From Acidimicrobiia bacterium (GTDB lineage: Bacteria > Actinomycetota > Acidimicrobiia > Acidimicrobiales > Bin134), in assembly GCA_022821445.1 (NCBI GenBank), contig JAJEDQ010000008.1, positions 1 through 35,786 of the forward strand: a DNA stretch of 35,786 nt, written 5' to 3'. Positions 8,482-15,235 of the stretch are shown piece after piece (position 1 is the first letter of the stretch; the number at the start of each line of letters is the position of its first letter). Under the pieces are notes generated by a model, which was given only the letters and a program-made list of their open reading frames with translations, was not told the DNA's origin and ran no database searches. Both the position numbers and the translations under genes were made by a program.

Positions 8482-9084
8482 GTGAAGGTCGGGGTCTTAG
8501 CCCTTCAGGGGGCATTCGGGCTGCATGAGCAGGTCCTCAATCGAATAGGGGTGGCCGCGGTCCAGGTCCGCACCCCCGAAGAACTGGCCGGAGTCGACCG
8601 CCTCGTCATCCCCGGCGGGGAGTCCACCGCCATCTCCAAGCTGCTGGATGCCAACGGCTTGGGCGATCCGCTGGCCGATCGACTGGCCGACGGCCTGCCG
8701 GTGCTTGGCACTTGCGCCGGGATGATCCTCTTGACCGCCGAGGTGGTGGACGGCTATCCCGGCCAGCATCGCTTCGGCGCCATCAACGCCACGGTGCGGC
8801 GCAACGGATACGGCCGACAATCAGAGTCATTTCTTGCGCCGATCGACATCGAAGGATGGGAATCGGCCTTTCCCGGGGTGTTCATTCGAGCGCCGGTTGT
8901 CGAGTCGGTGGGCCGTGACGTGGAGGTGTTGGCCGAATTGGACGGGGTGCCGGTGCTGTGCCGCCAAGGTTCGACGGTGGTGTCGTCGTTCCACCCCGAG
9001 CTGGCCCAAGACGATCGAATCCACCGCTGGTTTGTAGAACAGGATTGGTCCACCGGCCACCGCTGGTTCGTGGAACAGGAATAG
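8482..9084 (+). CDS. pdxT: pyridoxal 5'-phosphate synthase glutaminase subunit PdxT
   Basis: Glutaminase partner of PdxS (200 aa, class I amidotransferase fold): releases ammonia from glutamine and channels it to PdxS. Triad: Cys78 in GTCAGM, His171 and Glu173 in SFHPEL; the GGEST substrate motif is near residue 47. The start is GTG 8482, giving the family N-terminus KVGVLALQGAF. The 55 bases between pdxS and this gene hold nothing else recognisable. The C-terminus carries an in-frame direct repeat (HRWFVEQ twice, 12 codons apart), beyond the usual end of the family. Confidence 0.97.
   Translation: MKVGVLALQGAFGLHEQVLNRIGVAAVQVRTPEELAGVDRLVIPGGESTAISKLLDANGLGDPLADRLADGLPVLGTCAGMILLTAEVVDGYPGQHRFGAINATVRRNGYGRQSESFLAPIDIEGWESAFPGVFIRAPVVESVGRDVEVLAELDGVPVLCRQGSTVVSSFHPELAQDDRIHRWFVEQDWSTGHRWFVEQE
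9021..9080 (+). repeat. direct repeat in the 3' end of pdxT
   Basis: Two 24-base copies at 9021-9044 and 9057-9080 match at 22 of 24 positions, with a 36-base period. They encode HRWFVEQ-D and HRWFVEQ-E, separated by WSTG. The period is in frame, so the gene is simply lengthened by 12 codons. Confidence 0.9.
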
Positions 9085-9096
9085 GGGAGGGCACCG

Positions 9097-9849
9097 ATGT
9101 CAGGACACTCCAAATGGGCCACCATCAAGCACCGCAAAGGGGCGGCCGACAAGCGCCGAGGCAAGCTGTTCGCCAAGCTGATCCGCCAGGTGGAGGTGGC
9201 CGCTCGCGAGGGGGGCGGCGACCCCGATGCCAACCCCACCCTGCGCACCATGTTCCAGAAGGCCCGGGACAACTCGGTGCCCCTCGACACAATCGAGCGG
9301 GCCATCAAGCGGGGGACGGGTGAGCTGGAGGGAGTGGCCTACGAGTCGGTGTTCTATGAGGGCTACGCCCCCGGCGGTGTCGCCCTGTATGTGGAGACGC
9401 TCACCGACAACCGCAACCGCACCAGCTCGGAGGTGCGGGCGCTGTTCACCCGCAACGGGGGATCGCTGGCCGAGCCCGGCGCGGTGGCCTGGCAGTTCGA
9501 GCGCAAGGGGGTGGTGGTTCTGGACCGCGCCGTGGACGAGGACGAGCTGATGATGGCCGCCTTCGACGCCGGGGGCGAGGATCTGGCCGATGAGGGCGAC
9601 ACTTGGCGGCTCACCTGCGATCCCTCCGACCTCTCGTCGATGCGCGACGCCTTGGCCGAGACCGGTATCGACTTCATGTCGGCAAACTCCACCATGCTGC
9701 CCACGTCAGTGGTGGGCGTCGACAGCGCCGAGTCCGCCCGCTCCGTCCTCCGCCTCATCGACGCCCTCGACGACCACGACGACGTCCAAGACGTCTACGC
9801 CAACTTCGACATCCCCGACGAAATCCTCCAAGCCGCCGCTGTGGGTTGA
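9097..9849 (+). CDS. yebC: YebC/PmpR family protein
   Basis: Protein of 250 aa starting with the family hallmark MSGHSKWATIKHRKGAADKRRGK, then the three-domain layout with GYAPGGVALYVETLTDNRNRT and a conserved NGGSLAEPGAVAWQFERKG block. The family was described as transcriptional regulators, and recent work links it to relief of ribosome stalling; I cannot separate these from sequence. A strong ribosome binding site (GGGGAGG) lies 5 bases before the ATG. It follows pdxT at 12 bases, an arrangement shared with mycobacteria. Confidence 0.97.
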   Translation: MSGHSKWATIKHRKGAADKRRGKLFAKLIRQVEVAAREGGGDPDANPTLRTMFQKARDNSVPLDTIERAIKRGTGELEGVAYESVFYEGYAPGGVALYVETLTDNRNRTSSEVRALFTRNGGSLAEPGAVAWQFERKGVVVLDRAVDEDELMMAAFDAGGEDLADEGDTWRLTCDPSDLSSMRDALAETGIDFMSANSTMLPTSVVGVDSAESARSVLRLIDALDDHDDVQDVYANFDIPDEILQAAAVG

Positions 9850-9997
9850 CGCCAAATCTCAGCAGGGAACTCAGAAAACGGGTGGTTGATGGGTGCAAGA
9901 CGTGTTGATATGGTGCAAGTTGCAGTCGGAATCGGCTTCGCTGCCGAGCGTCAATGGGTTCCCTTCTGAGTCTTGATGAAAGAGGTGAAGGGATCGC

Positions 9998-10474
9998 ATG
10001 ACACTGGTTAGTGAGATTGAGCGGACGGAGTTGGTGAACCAGTTGGTAGCTACCATTGGCGAAGGGCCAGCGGAGACGCTGATGAAGTGCGTGCTGCCTG
10101 ATGGCCGCAACCAGCTTGCCACCAAGGACGATCTGAGGGTTTTGAGTGCCGAGATGGCCACGAAGGAAGGCCTGAATGCACTAGGTGCCGAGTTGCGGGC
10201 CGAGTTTGCCACCAAGGACGATCTGAGGGTTTTGAGTGCCGAGATGGCCACGAAGGAAGGCCTGAATGCACTAGCTACCGAGTTGCGGGCCGAGTTTGCC
10301 ACCAAGGACGATCTGAGGGTTTTGAGTGCCGAGATGGCCACGAAGGAAGGCCTGAATGCGCTAGCTACCGAGTTGCGGGCCGAGTTTGCCAAGCAAACTC
10401 GTATGTATTTGATGGTGCTGACTGCTTTTGTGGTTCCGATCTGGGCCGCGATGGCGGCGCAGATTTTCGTCTAG
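9998..10474 (+). CDS. short coiled-coil membrane-anchored protein with three 30-residue tandem repeats
   Basis: Protein of 158 aa. Residues 1-40 are a conserved-looking head with [23 protein letters not shown]. Residues 41-130 are three copies of a 30-residue unit beginning [13 protein letters not shown] and ending in LRAEF, strongly predicted by eye to be helical coiled coil. Residues about 134-156 are one hydrophobic segment ([21 protein letters not shown]), so the protein is a C-terminally anchored coiled coil, similar in layout to DUF1640/CCDC90-like bacterial proteins. GAGGTGAAGG lies before the ATG. The repeat unit is about 58% GC by hand count, lower than its neighbours, and the gene breaks the otherwise conserved order, so it is probably accessory. 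Function unknown. Its stop codon overlaps that of ruvB on the other strand. Confidence 0.8.
   Translation: MTLVSEIERTELVNQLVATIGEGPAETLMKCVLPDGRNQLATKDDLRVLSAEMATKEGLNALGAELRAEFATKDDLRVLSAEMATKEGLNALATELRAEFATKDDLRVLSAEMATKEGLNALATELRAEFAKQTRMYLMVLTAFVVPIWAAMAAQIFV
10118..10387 (+). repeat. three 90-bp tandem repeats inside the coiled-coil gene
   Basis: Units at 10118-10207, 10208-10297 and 10298-10387. Copies 2 and 3 differ at one base, copies 1 and 2 at two, copies 1 and 3 at three. Each unit has two half-motifs, ATKDDL… (13 residues) and ATKEGL… (17 residues). Near-identity implies recent expansion or ongoing homogenisation. Confidence 0.97.
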
Positions 10475-11505
10475 TCAAACAAGTTCGACTGGTCTGAAGC
10501 GCTTTCAGGTGGGGCCAGGCCCAGGTGGTGCCAGGCGGTGGGGGTGGTTACTCGGCCGCGAGGAGTGCGCATCAACATGCCCTGCTGGATGAGGAACGGC
10601 TCGTACACGTCCTCCACCGTTTCGGCCGGTTCGCTGACGCTGATGGCCAGGGTGGACAGGCCGACCGGGCCTCCGCCAAAGCGCTCGCACAGGGCCGACA
10701 GGATGGCCCGGTCGATCTTGTCGAGGCCGGCTTGGTCGACGGCGAACAGGTTCAACCCGGCGGCCGCGGTCTGCTGATCGATCACCCCGTCGGCCCGAAC
10801 CTCGGCGTAGTCGCGCACCCGCCGCAGCAGCCGGTTGGCGATGCGGGGGGTTCCCCGGGCCCGGCAGGCGATCTCGGCCGCGCCGGCCGGGTCGACCTGT
10901 ATGTCTAAGATGCCCGCCGCCCGCGTCACGATGGCTTCCAAGTCGGCAGTGGTGTAGTAGTCGAGCCGCGACACCAAGCCGAACCGGTCCCGCAACGGCC
11001 CGGTGATGAGGCCGGTGCGGGTGGTGGCCCCCACCAGGGTGAACTTGGCCAGGTCGAGGCGGACCGACTGGGCCGCCGGCCCCTTGCCCAGCACGATGTC
11101 AACGTTGAAGTCCTCCATGGCCGGGTACATCACCTCTTCGACAATGCGGGGCAGCCGATGGATCTCATCGATGAACAAAATGTCGCCGTCCTCCAGCTTG
11201 GACAAGATGGCGGCCAAGTCGCCCGCCCGCTCCAGCGCCGGTCCCGAGGTGATGTGCAGTCCCGCTTCCATCTCCTTGGCCACGATGTGGGCCAGCGTGG
11301 TCTTGCCCAAGCCCGGTGGCCCCGCGAACAGGAGATGGTCGGCTGGTTGCGATCGGGCCCGGGCCGCGCCCAAGATGATGTCAAGATGCTCCTTCAGCTC
11401 TGACTGGCCCACGAACTCGTCCAGCCGGGTTGGCCGCAATCCTGTCTCGGCCGCGGCGTCTTCGGGCAGTGGGGTCCCCGCCAGCAGTTCTTCTCTCTTG
11501 CTCAT
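10471..11505 (-). CDS. ruvB: Holliday junction branch migration helicase RuvB
   Basis: AAA+ motor (344 aa) that drives branch migration of Holliday junctions with RuvA. Walker A GPPGLGKT (62-69), Walker B LFIDE (110-114), sensor 1 GATTRTG (159-165), arginine finger in LRDRFG (Arg174), then the winged-helix C-terminal domain with [16 protein letters not shown]. The start chosen is ATG at 11505 (MSKREELL), 7 bases after the ruvA stop. The frame continues upstream but only into ruvA. The stop lies in CTAG at 10471-10474, shared with the opposing gene. Confidence 0.98.
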   Translation of the reverse strand: MSKREELLAGTPLPEDAAAETGLRPTRLDEFVGQSELKEHLDIILGAARARSQPADHLLFAGPPGLGKTTLAHIVAKEMEAGLHITSGPALERAGDLAAILSKLEDGDILFIDEIHRLPRIVEEVMYPAMEDFNVDIVLGKGPAAQSVRLDLAKFTLVGATTRTGLITGPLRDRFGLVSRLDYYTTADLEAIVTRAAGILDIQVDPAGAAEIACRARGTPRIANRLLRRVRDYAEVRADGVIDQQTAAAGLNLFAVDQAGLDKIDRAILSALCERFGGGPVGLSTLAISVSEPAETVEDVYEPFLIQQGMLMRTPRGRVTTPTAWHHLGLAPPESASDQSNLFD

Positions 11506-11512
11506 GGCCTGC

Positions 11513-12115
11513 TCATATCCCGGAGGCCAGGTGCCGGAGGGCTGCTTTGAGCAGGGCAGATGAGTCGTCGCCCGGAGGCAGGGCGGCGATGGCGCTGCGG
11601 ACTTCCTCGGCGCTGTAGCCCAACTCGGCCAGTGCTTGGCGGACCACGCTGCGGGCATCAGACGGCTGCTCGCCCGCGGGCTGGCCCGATGTCACCGCAG
11701 TGGTCACGTCGCCGATGTCGAGGCGGGATTTGAGCTCCACCAGAAGCCGGGCCGCGGTCTTCTTGCCCACTCCAGGCACCAGGCACAGGGCATCGATGTC
11801 ATCGGTGGCCAGAATCCCGGCCAACTCCGAAGGTCCGTATATCGACAAGATGGCCATGCCCATCGCTGGCCCCACGCCGTGAGCAGAGATGAGCCCCTCG
11901 AAGACCCGACGCTTGTCAGGGGTGTCGAACCCGTACAGGGTCTGGGCGTCTTCTCTGATGTGGTGGTGGATGTGCAACTCCACCTCTTGGCCCAGCTCGC
12001 CCAGCGCGGCCGACGTGTCCGGCGAGACAGCCACTCGATAGCCGACGCCTGCGGTCTCCACGATCACCTCGTCGGGGTCCCGCAGGGCCAGCGTGCCCCG
12101 GAGCAGTCCGATCAC
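11513..12115 (-). CDS. ruvA: Holliday junction DNA-binding protein RuvA
   Basis: Tetrameric junction-binding protein (200 aa) that loads RuvB. OB-fold domain I begins [10 protein letters not shown]; domain II has the two helix-hairpin-helix motifs ([32 protein letters not shown]); domain III (about 150-200), which contacts RuvB, follows a short linker. The start is GTG, overlapping the ruvC stop by GTGA, so translation is coupled. Gene order ruvC-ruvA-ruvB is the standard one. Confidence 0.98.
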   Translation of the reverse strand: MIGLLRGTLALRDPDEVIVETAGVGYRVAVSPDTSAALGELGQEVELHIHHHIREDAQTLYGFDTPDKRRVFEGLISAHGVGPAMGMAILSIYGPSELAGILATDDIDALCLVPGVGKKTAARLLVELKSRLDIGDVTTAVTSGQPAGEQPSDARSVVRQALAELGYSAEEVRSAIAALPPGDDSSALLKAALRHLASGI

Positions 12116-12609
12116 ATCGCCGCCTGGATCCGCGATGCGGCCGGGTGGTGGGCCAGATGGCAGAGGGCCACCGCAATTGCGTCGGCCGCGTCTACCGGCT
12201 TCAGAGGCTTGGGAAGGCGCAGCAGGGTCTGCACCATCTGTCCCATCTGCTCCTTGTCGGCGCCGCCCCAGCCGGTTACTGCCTTTTTGATCTGCGTGGG
12301 CGAGTACTCGAACACCTCGGCACCCGCCTCCACTGCGGCGGCCATGGCCACCCCGCTGGCCTGGCCCACTCCCATGGCGGTGCGCACGTTCACCTGGAAC
12401 AGCACTTGCTCGATGGCCATCGCGTCTGGGTTGTATGTACCCATCAAGCCGACGAGCTCATTTTGAAGCTCATACAGGCGGCGGGGGATGGGATCGTCCT
12501 TGTCGGTGCGGATGATTCCGGCGGCCACCGCCTCAGTGGCGCGGCCCTTTTGGCGGACAACGCCGTAGCCGCAGCGCGACAGGCCGGGATCGATCCCCAT
12601 CACCAGCAT
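12112..12609 (-). CDS. ruvC: crossover junction endodeoxyribonuclease RuvC
   Basis: Holliday junction resolvase of 165 aa. The four acidic residues are present: Asp7 in GIDPG, Glu67 in AIEQVLF, Asp140 and Asp143 in VDAADAIAVALCH. The ATG at 12609 (MLVMGIDPGL) was preferred over an upstream TTG at 12618 because the family starts a few residues before GIDPG and because the TTG would fall inside the inferred -10 box. The gene heads the ruvCAB operon and diverges from queA. Confidence 0.95.
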   Translation of the reverse strand: MLVMGIDPGLSRCGYGVVRQKGRATEAVAAGIIRTDKDDPIPRRLYELQNELVGLMGTYNPDAMAIEQVLFQVNVRTAMGVGQASGVAMAAAVEAGAEVFEYSPTQIKKAVTGWGGADKEQMGQMVQTLLRLPKPLKPVDAADAIAVALCHLAHHPAASRIQAAM

Positions 12610-12616
12610 CAGCCCC

Positions 12617-12622
12617 AAACTA
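12617..12622 (-). promoter_or_regulatory. -10 box of a leaderless promoter for ruvCAB
   Basis: Read on the minus strand: TAGTTT, then 7 bases, then the ruvC ATG. There is a G-run close to the ATG, but it is too near for a normal Shine-Dalgarno. The 68-base gap between ruvC and queA contains this box and the queA box back to back. Confidence 0.5.
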
Positions 12623-12665
12623 CCGGGCGGGTACGACGGTTTTCGGGATAAGCGCGCCGGTCGGG

Positions 12666-12671
12666 TAGAAA
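12666..12671 (+). promoter_or_regulatory. -10 box of a leaderless promoter for queA
   Basis: GGTAGAAA followed by six bases (ctcccc) and the queA ATG at 12678. No ribosome binding site is present, so the transcript probably begins at the ATG. Confidence 0.5.
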
Positions 12672-12677
12672 CTCCCC

Positions 12678-13694
12678 ATGCGGACAGAGGAGCTTCACTA
12701 CGAGCTGCCCGATGCCGCCATCGCCCAGCAGCCGGCCGAGCCCCGCGACAGCTCCCGATTGCTGGTAGACCGGGGGCCCGCCGCTCCCCCCGAGCATCGC
12801 TTTACCCGGGATCTGCCCGATCTCTTGAGCCCCGGCGACGTGCTGGTGGTGAACGACAGCCGGGTTATGGGCGCCCGACTGCGCCTCCGCAAGGCCACGG
12901 GGGGCCAAGTGGAGGTCTTGTTGTTGGAACCGGGAAACGACGGCTGGTGGAGCGCCTTGGTGCGACCGGGCCGTCGGGTGCGGCCGGGCGTCGAGCTGTG
13001 GTTCGAAGAGCAGCCCGTCTTGGAGGTGGGGGGGCGAATCGGAGATGACGGACGGCGGTGGGTGAAGCCGATTGGCGACGCCGATGCCCTCATGGATCGA
13101 GCCGGGGAGGTGCCGCTTCCCCCCTATGTCACCGAGGAGTTGGCCGACGTCGAGCGCTACCAGACGGTCTACGCCGATCGGCCGGTGTCGGCGGCCGCGC
13201 CCACCGCGGGGCTCCACTTCACCCCAGCGGTGCTGGACCGCTGCCGGTCGGCTGGGGCCAGGGTGTGCCAGCTGGAATTGGCCGTGGGTACGGCCACGTT
13301 CACCCCGGTGATGGCAGATGAGCTCGGCGACCACGTCATGCACGCCGAGACGTACCGGATCCCCGAGGCCACACTGGCCGCCTGCGTCCGGGCTGAGCGG
13401 GTGGTAGCCGTGGGCACAACCGTGGTGCGGGCACTGGAGTCGGCCGCGGCCACCGGATCGGCCAGAGGCTCCACCGATCTGTTCATCAAGCCGGGACACC
13501 AGTTCGCGGTGGTGGATGCCATGCTCACCAACTTCCATCTGCCCCGGTCCAGCCTGCTGGCCCTATTGGCTGCTTTCGTGGGTCCCCGCTGGCGCGATCT
13601 CTATGCCACGGCCTTGGCCGAGGGCTACCGCTTTCTTTCTCTCGGGGATGCCATGTTCTGCACTAGAAATCCAGGGCAGACTTTGAGATCGTGA
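12678..13694 (+). CDS. queA: S-adenosylmethionine:tRNA ribosyltransferase-isomerase QueA
   Basis: Penultimate queuosine step: transfers the ribosyl part of SAM to preQ1 already in tRNA, giving epoxyqueuosine. The protein is 338 aa, near the usual length. Family blocks seen: HYELPDAAIAQQPAEPRDSSRLL near the start, VVNDSRVMGARLR, PLPPYVTEEL, YQTVYADRPVSAAAPTAGLHFT, VGTATFTPV and GTTVVRALESAA. It is placed directly before tgt, which inserts preQ1 into tRNA, so the pair makes and matures the modified base. Its TGA overlaps a GTG that opens a 12-codon mini-ORF before tgt. Confidence 0.96.
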   Translation: MRTEELHYELPDAAIAQQPAEPRDSSRLLVDRGPAAPPEHRFTRDLPDLLSPGDVLVVNDSRVMGARLRLRKATGGQVEVLLLEPGNDGWWSALVRPGRRVRPGVELWFEEQPVLEVGGRIGDDGRRWVKPIGDADALMDRAGEVPLPPYVTEELADVERYQTVYADRPVSAAAPTAGLHFTPAVLDRCRSAGARVCQLELAVGTATFTPVMADELGDHVMHAETYRIPEATLAACVRAERVVAVGTTVVRALESAAATGSARGSTDLFIKPGHQFAVVDAMLTNFHLPRSSLLALLAAFVGPRWRDLYATALAEGYRFLSLGDAMFCTRNPGQTLRS

Positions 13695-13729
13695 GCCTGC
13701 AAGTCTGGGACACTGAGAAGGCCGCCTGA
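13691..13729 (+). CDS. 12-codon mini-ORF between queA and tgt
   Basis: GTG at 13691 lies inside GTGA shared with the queA stop and reads MSLQVWDTEKAA, stop. tgt starts 2 bases later with MTLQFNV. The shared M-[ST]-L-Q start is the same arrangement seen more clearly at apt/rel, hisS, rarA and aroE, but here the likeness is only four codons and could be chance. No known function; translation unproven. Confidence 0.25.
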   Translation: MSLQVWDTEKAA

Positions 13730-13731
13730 AA

Positions 13732-14841
13732 ATGACTCTCCAATTCAACGTGTTGGCTCAAGACGGGCAGGCCCGCAAAGGCCGGATCACCACGCCGAGG
13801 GGCTCTTTCACCACTCCGTGCTTCATGCCGGTGGGCACCCGGGCCGCGGTCCGCACCCTAGACACCAGCGATCTCGAGGCTCTCAATCCCCCAGTGGTGC
13901 TGGCCAACACCTACCACCTGATGATGAGGCCCGGTCCCGAGGTGGTGGAGCAAATGGGCGGCGTCCACGGCTTCACCGGCTGGTCGGGCCATGTGCTCAC
14001 CGACTCCGGCGGCTATCAGGTGTTCTCCCTCGATCCCAAGGTGGACGACGACGGCGCCACGTTCCGGTCCACTTACGACGGCACTTCCCATCGCTTCACC
14101 GCGGAGCGGGTGGTGGATGTGCAGCTCCAGCTTGGATCCGACATCCAAATGGTCCTCGACGTGTGCCCTCCATCGGAAGCCCCTGCAACGGTCCAGCGCC
14201 AGACGGTGGACCGCACTGCGGACTGGGCGGTCCGGGCCCGCCGCCGCTTTCTGGAAGTGGAAGGGCACAATGCCGGCGCCAACCAGTTCGGCATCGTCCA
14301 GGGTGGGACCGATCCCGCCCTCCGGGCCGAGAGCGCAGCCCGGACCGTCGAGGTGGGCTTCGACGGCTATGCGGTGGGCGGGCTTTCGGTGGGGGAGAGC
14401 CCCGGGCAGATGATGGTCGCTCTGGCCGCTACCGCCCCGCTCCTGCCCCAAGATCAGCCCCGCTACTTCATGGGGCTGGGCGATCCCATCGGGCTGCTGG
14501 AATGCGTGGCCCTGGGGGTGGACATGTTCGACTGCGTGCTGCCCACCCGGCTCGCCCGCCACGGCACCGCTCTCACCTGGGAGGGCCGACTCAACCTCGG
14601 CAACTCTTCGCTGGCCAACGATGACCGCCCCGTCGATCCCCACTTTCCGGCCAGTCCGGCTGCCCGCTACTCCCGGGCCTACCTGCGCCACCTGTTCAAC
14701 GTGGACGAGCCTTCGGCGGCCCGAATGCTCACTCTCCACAACGTGGCCTGGCTGTTGGCCCTCATGGAGGAGGCCCAAGACGCCATCGCGACAGGCACCC
14801 TTGACCGTTTGATCGCCAAGACGGCTGAGGCGTGGGGCTGA
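13732..14841 (+). CDS. tgt: tRNA-guanine transglycosylase, lacking the zinc cysteines
   Basis: Exchanges guanine 34 of tRNA for preQ1 (369 aa, TIM barrel). Catalytic parts are conserved: Asp in LTDSGGYQVFSL, Asp and Cys in MVLDVCPP, Gln in FGIVQGG, GGLSVGE, and the nucleophile Asp in MFDCVLPTR. The zinc site is not. The usual C-x-C-x2-C segment aligns without gaps to DPHFPASPAARYSRAYLRHL, so the three cysteines are Phe305, Ala307 and Ala310. The fourth ligand, His336 in TLHN, is kept at the normal 26-residue distance. The fold may be stabilised without zinc. Glu of the usual FDEC motif is Val here. It is probably cotranscribed with queA. Confidence 0.93.
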   Translation: MTLQFNVLAQDGQARKGRITTPRGSFTTPCFMPVGTRAAVRTLDTSDLEALNPPVVLANTYHLMMRPGPEVVEQMGGVHGFTGWSGHVLTDSGGYQVFSLDPKVDDDGATFRSTYDGTSHRFTAERVVDVQLQLGSDIQMVLDVCPPSEAPATVQRQTVDRTADWAVRARRRFLEVEGHNAGANQFGIVQGGTDPALRAESAARTVEVGFDGYAVGGLSVGESPGQMMVALAATAPLLPQDQPRYFMGLGDPIGLLECVALGVDMFDCVLPTRLARHGTALTWEGRLNLGNSSLANDDRPVDPHFPASPAARYSRAYLRHLFNVDEPSAARMLTLHNVAWLLALMEEAQDAIATGTLDRLIAKTAEAWG

Positions 14842-14888
14842 CTTATTCGGCTAAGCCCGCCGAGTCGTCTCCCAGCTAGGTCTTCCGG

Positions 14889-14894
14889 TAGAAT
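14889..14894 (+). promoter_or_regulatory. -10 box of a leaderless promoter for yajC-secD-secF
   Basis: GGTAGAAT with 8 bases to the TTG start of yajC at 14903. The 61-base gap after tgt has no ribosome binding site and no clear terminator hairpin. Confidence 0.5.
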
Positions 14895-14902
14895 TCTGGG
14901 CC

Positions 14903-15217
14903 TTGGACGTCCTGCTGCTTCCGCTTTTGATTGTCGTCGCCATGTATTTCTTCATGATACGCCCCCAACAGAGAAAAGCGCGCCTACACCGCGAGCTGCT
15001 CGAATCTTTGGATGTGGGCGACGAGGTGATCACCGCATCGGGCCTCTACGGGATGATCACCGATTTCGACGGTGGCACTGTGTTCATCGAGATCTCTGAT
15101 GGCGTTGAAATCAAGATCAGCCGCGACACCATCGCCAACAAGGTCGTGTACTCCTCCGAAGTCGATGGCGACGACGGTCAGGGGCCTCTGCTTAGTGGCG
15201 ACGACGCTGACGGCTAG
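14903..15217 (+). CDS. yajC: preprotein translocase subunit YajC
   Basis: Small single-span membrane protein (104 aa) of the SecDF-YajC accessory complex, which aids SecYEG-dependent export. The hallmark MYFFMIRPQQRKAR follows the N-terminal hydrophobic segment (about 3-18), then the GDEVITASGLYGMITDFD and VEIKISRDTIANKV blocks. The start is TTG 14903, leaving only three residues before the hydrophobic segment; no other in-frame start fits. It sits 18 bases before secD. Confidence 0.95.
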   Translation: MDVLLLPLLIVVAMYFFMIRPQQRKARLHRELLESLDVGDEVITASGLYGMITDFDGGTVFIEISDGVEIKISRDTIANKVVYSSEVDGDDGQGPLLSGDDADG

Positions 15218-15235
15218 CCCCATCCTCCAGCGTCA

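Noticed and set aside
8427-8530. GTG-started ORF across the pdxS/pdxT gap
   Set aside because: It runs out of frame into pdxT, shows no likeness to either gene end, and lacks the junction-copy pattern.
9850-9997. Regulatory hairpin or terminator after yebC
   Set aside because: GGGAAC and TCAGAA have complements 80-100 bases away (GTTCCC, TTCTGA) but in the wrong order for one stem. An 8-base direct repeat GGTGCAAG (9892-9899, 9912-9919) was noted, with nothing to give it meaning.
10118-10387. 90-bp repeats as a CRISPR array
   Set aside because: The units abut with no spacers and are translated in frame as a coiled coil.
12610-12618. Upstream TTG as the ruvC start
   Set aside because: It would sit inside the inferred -10 box and lengthen the protein beyond the usual family start; ATG 12609 fits better.
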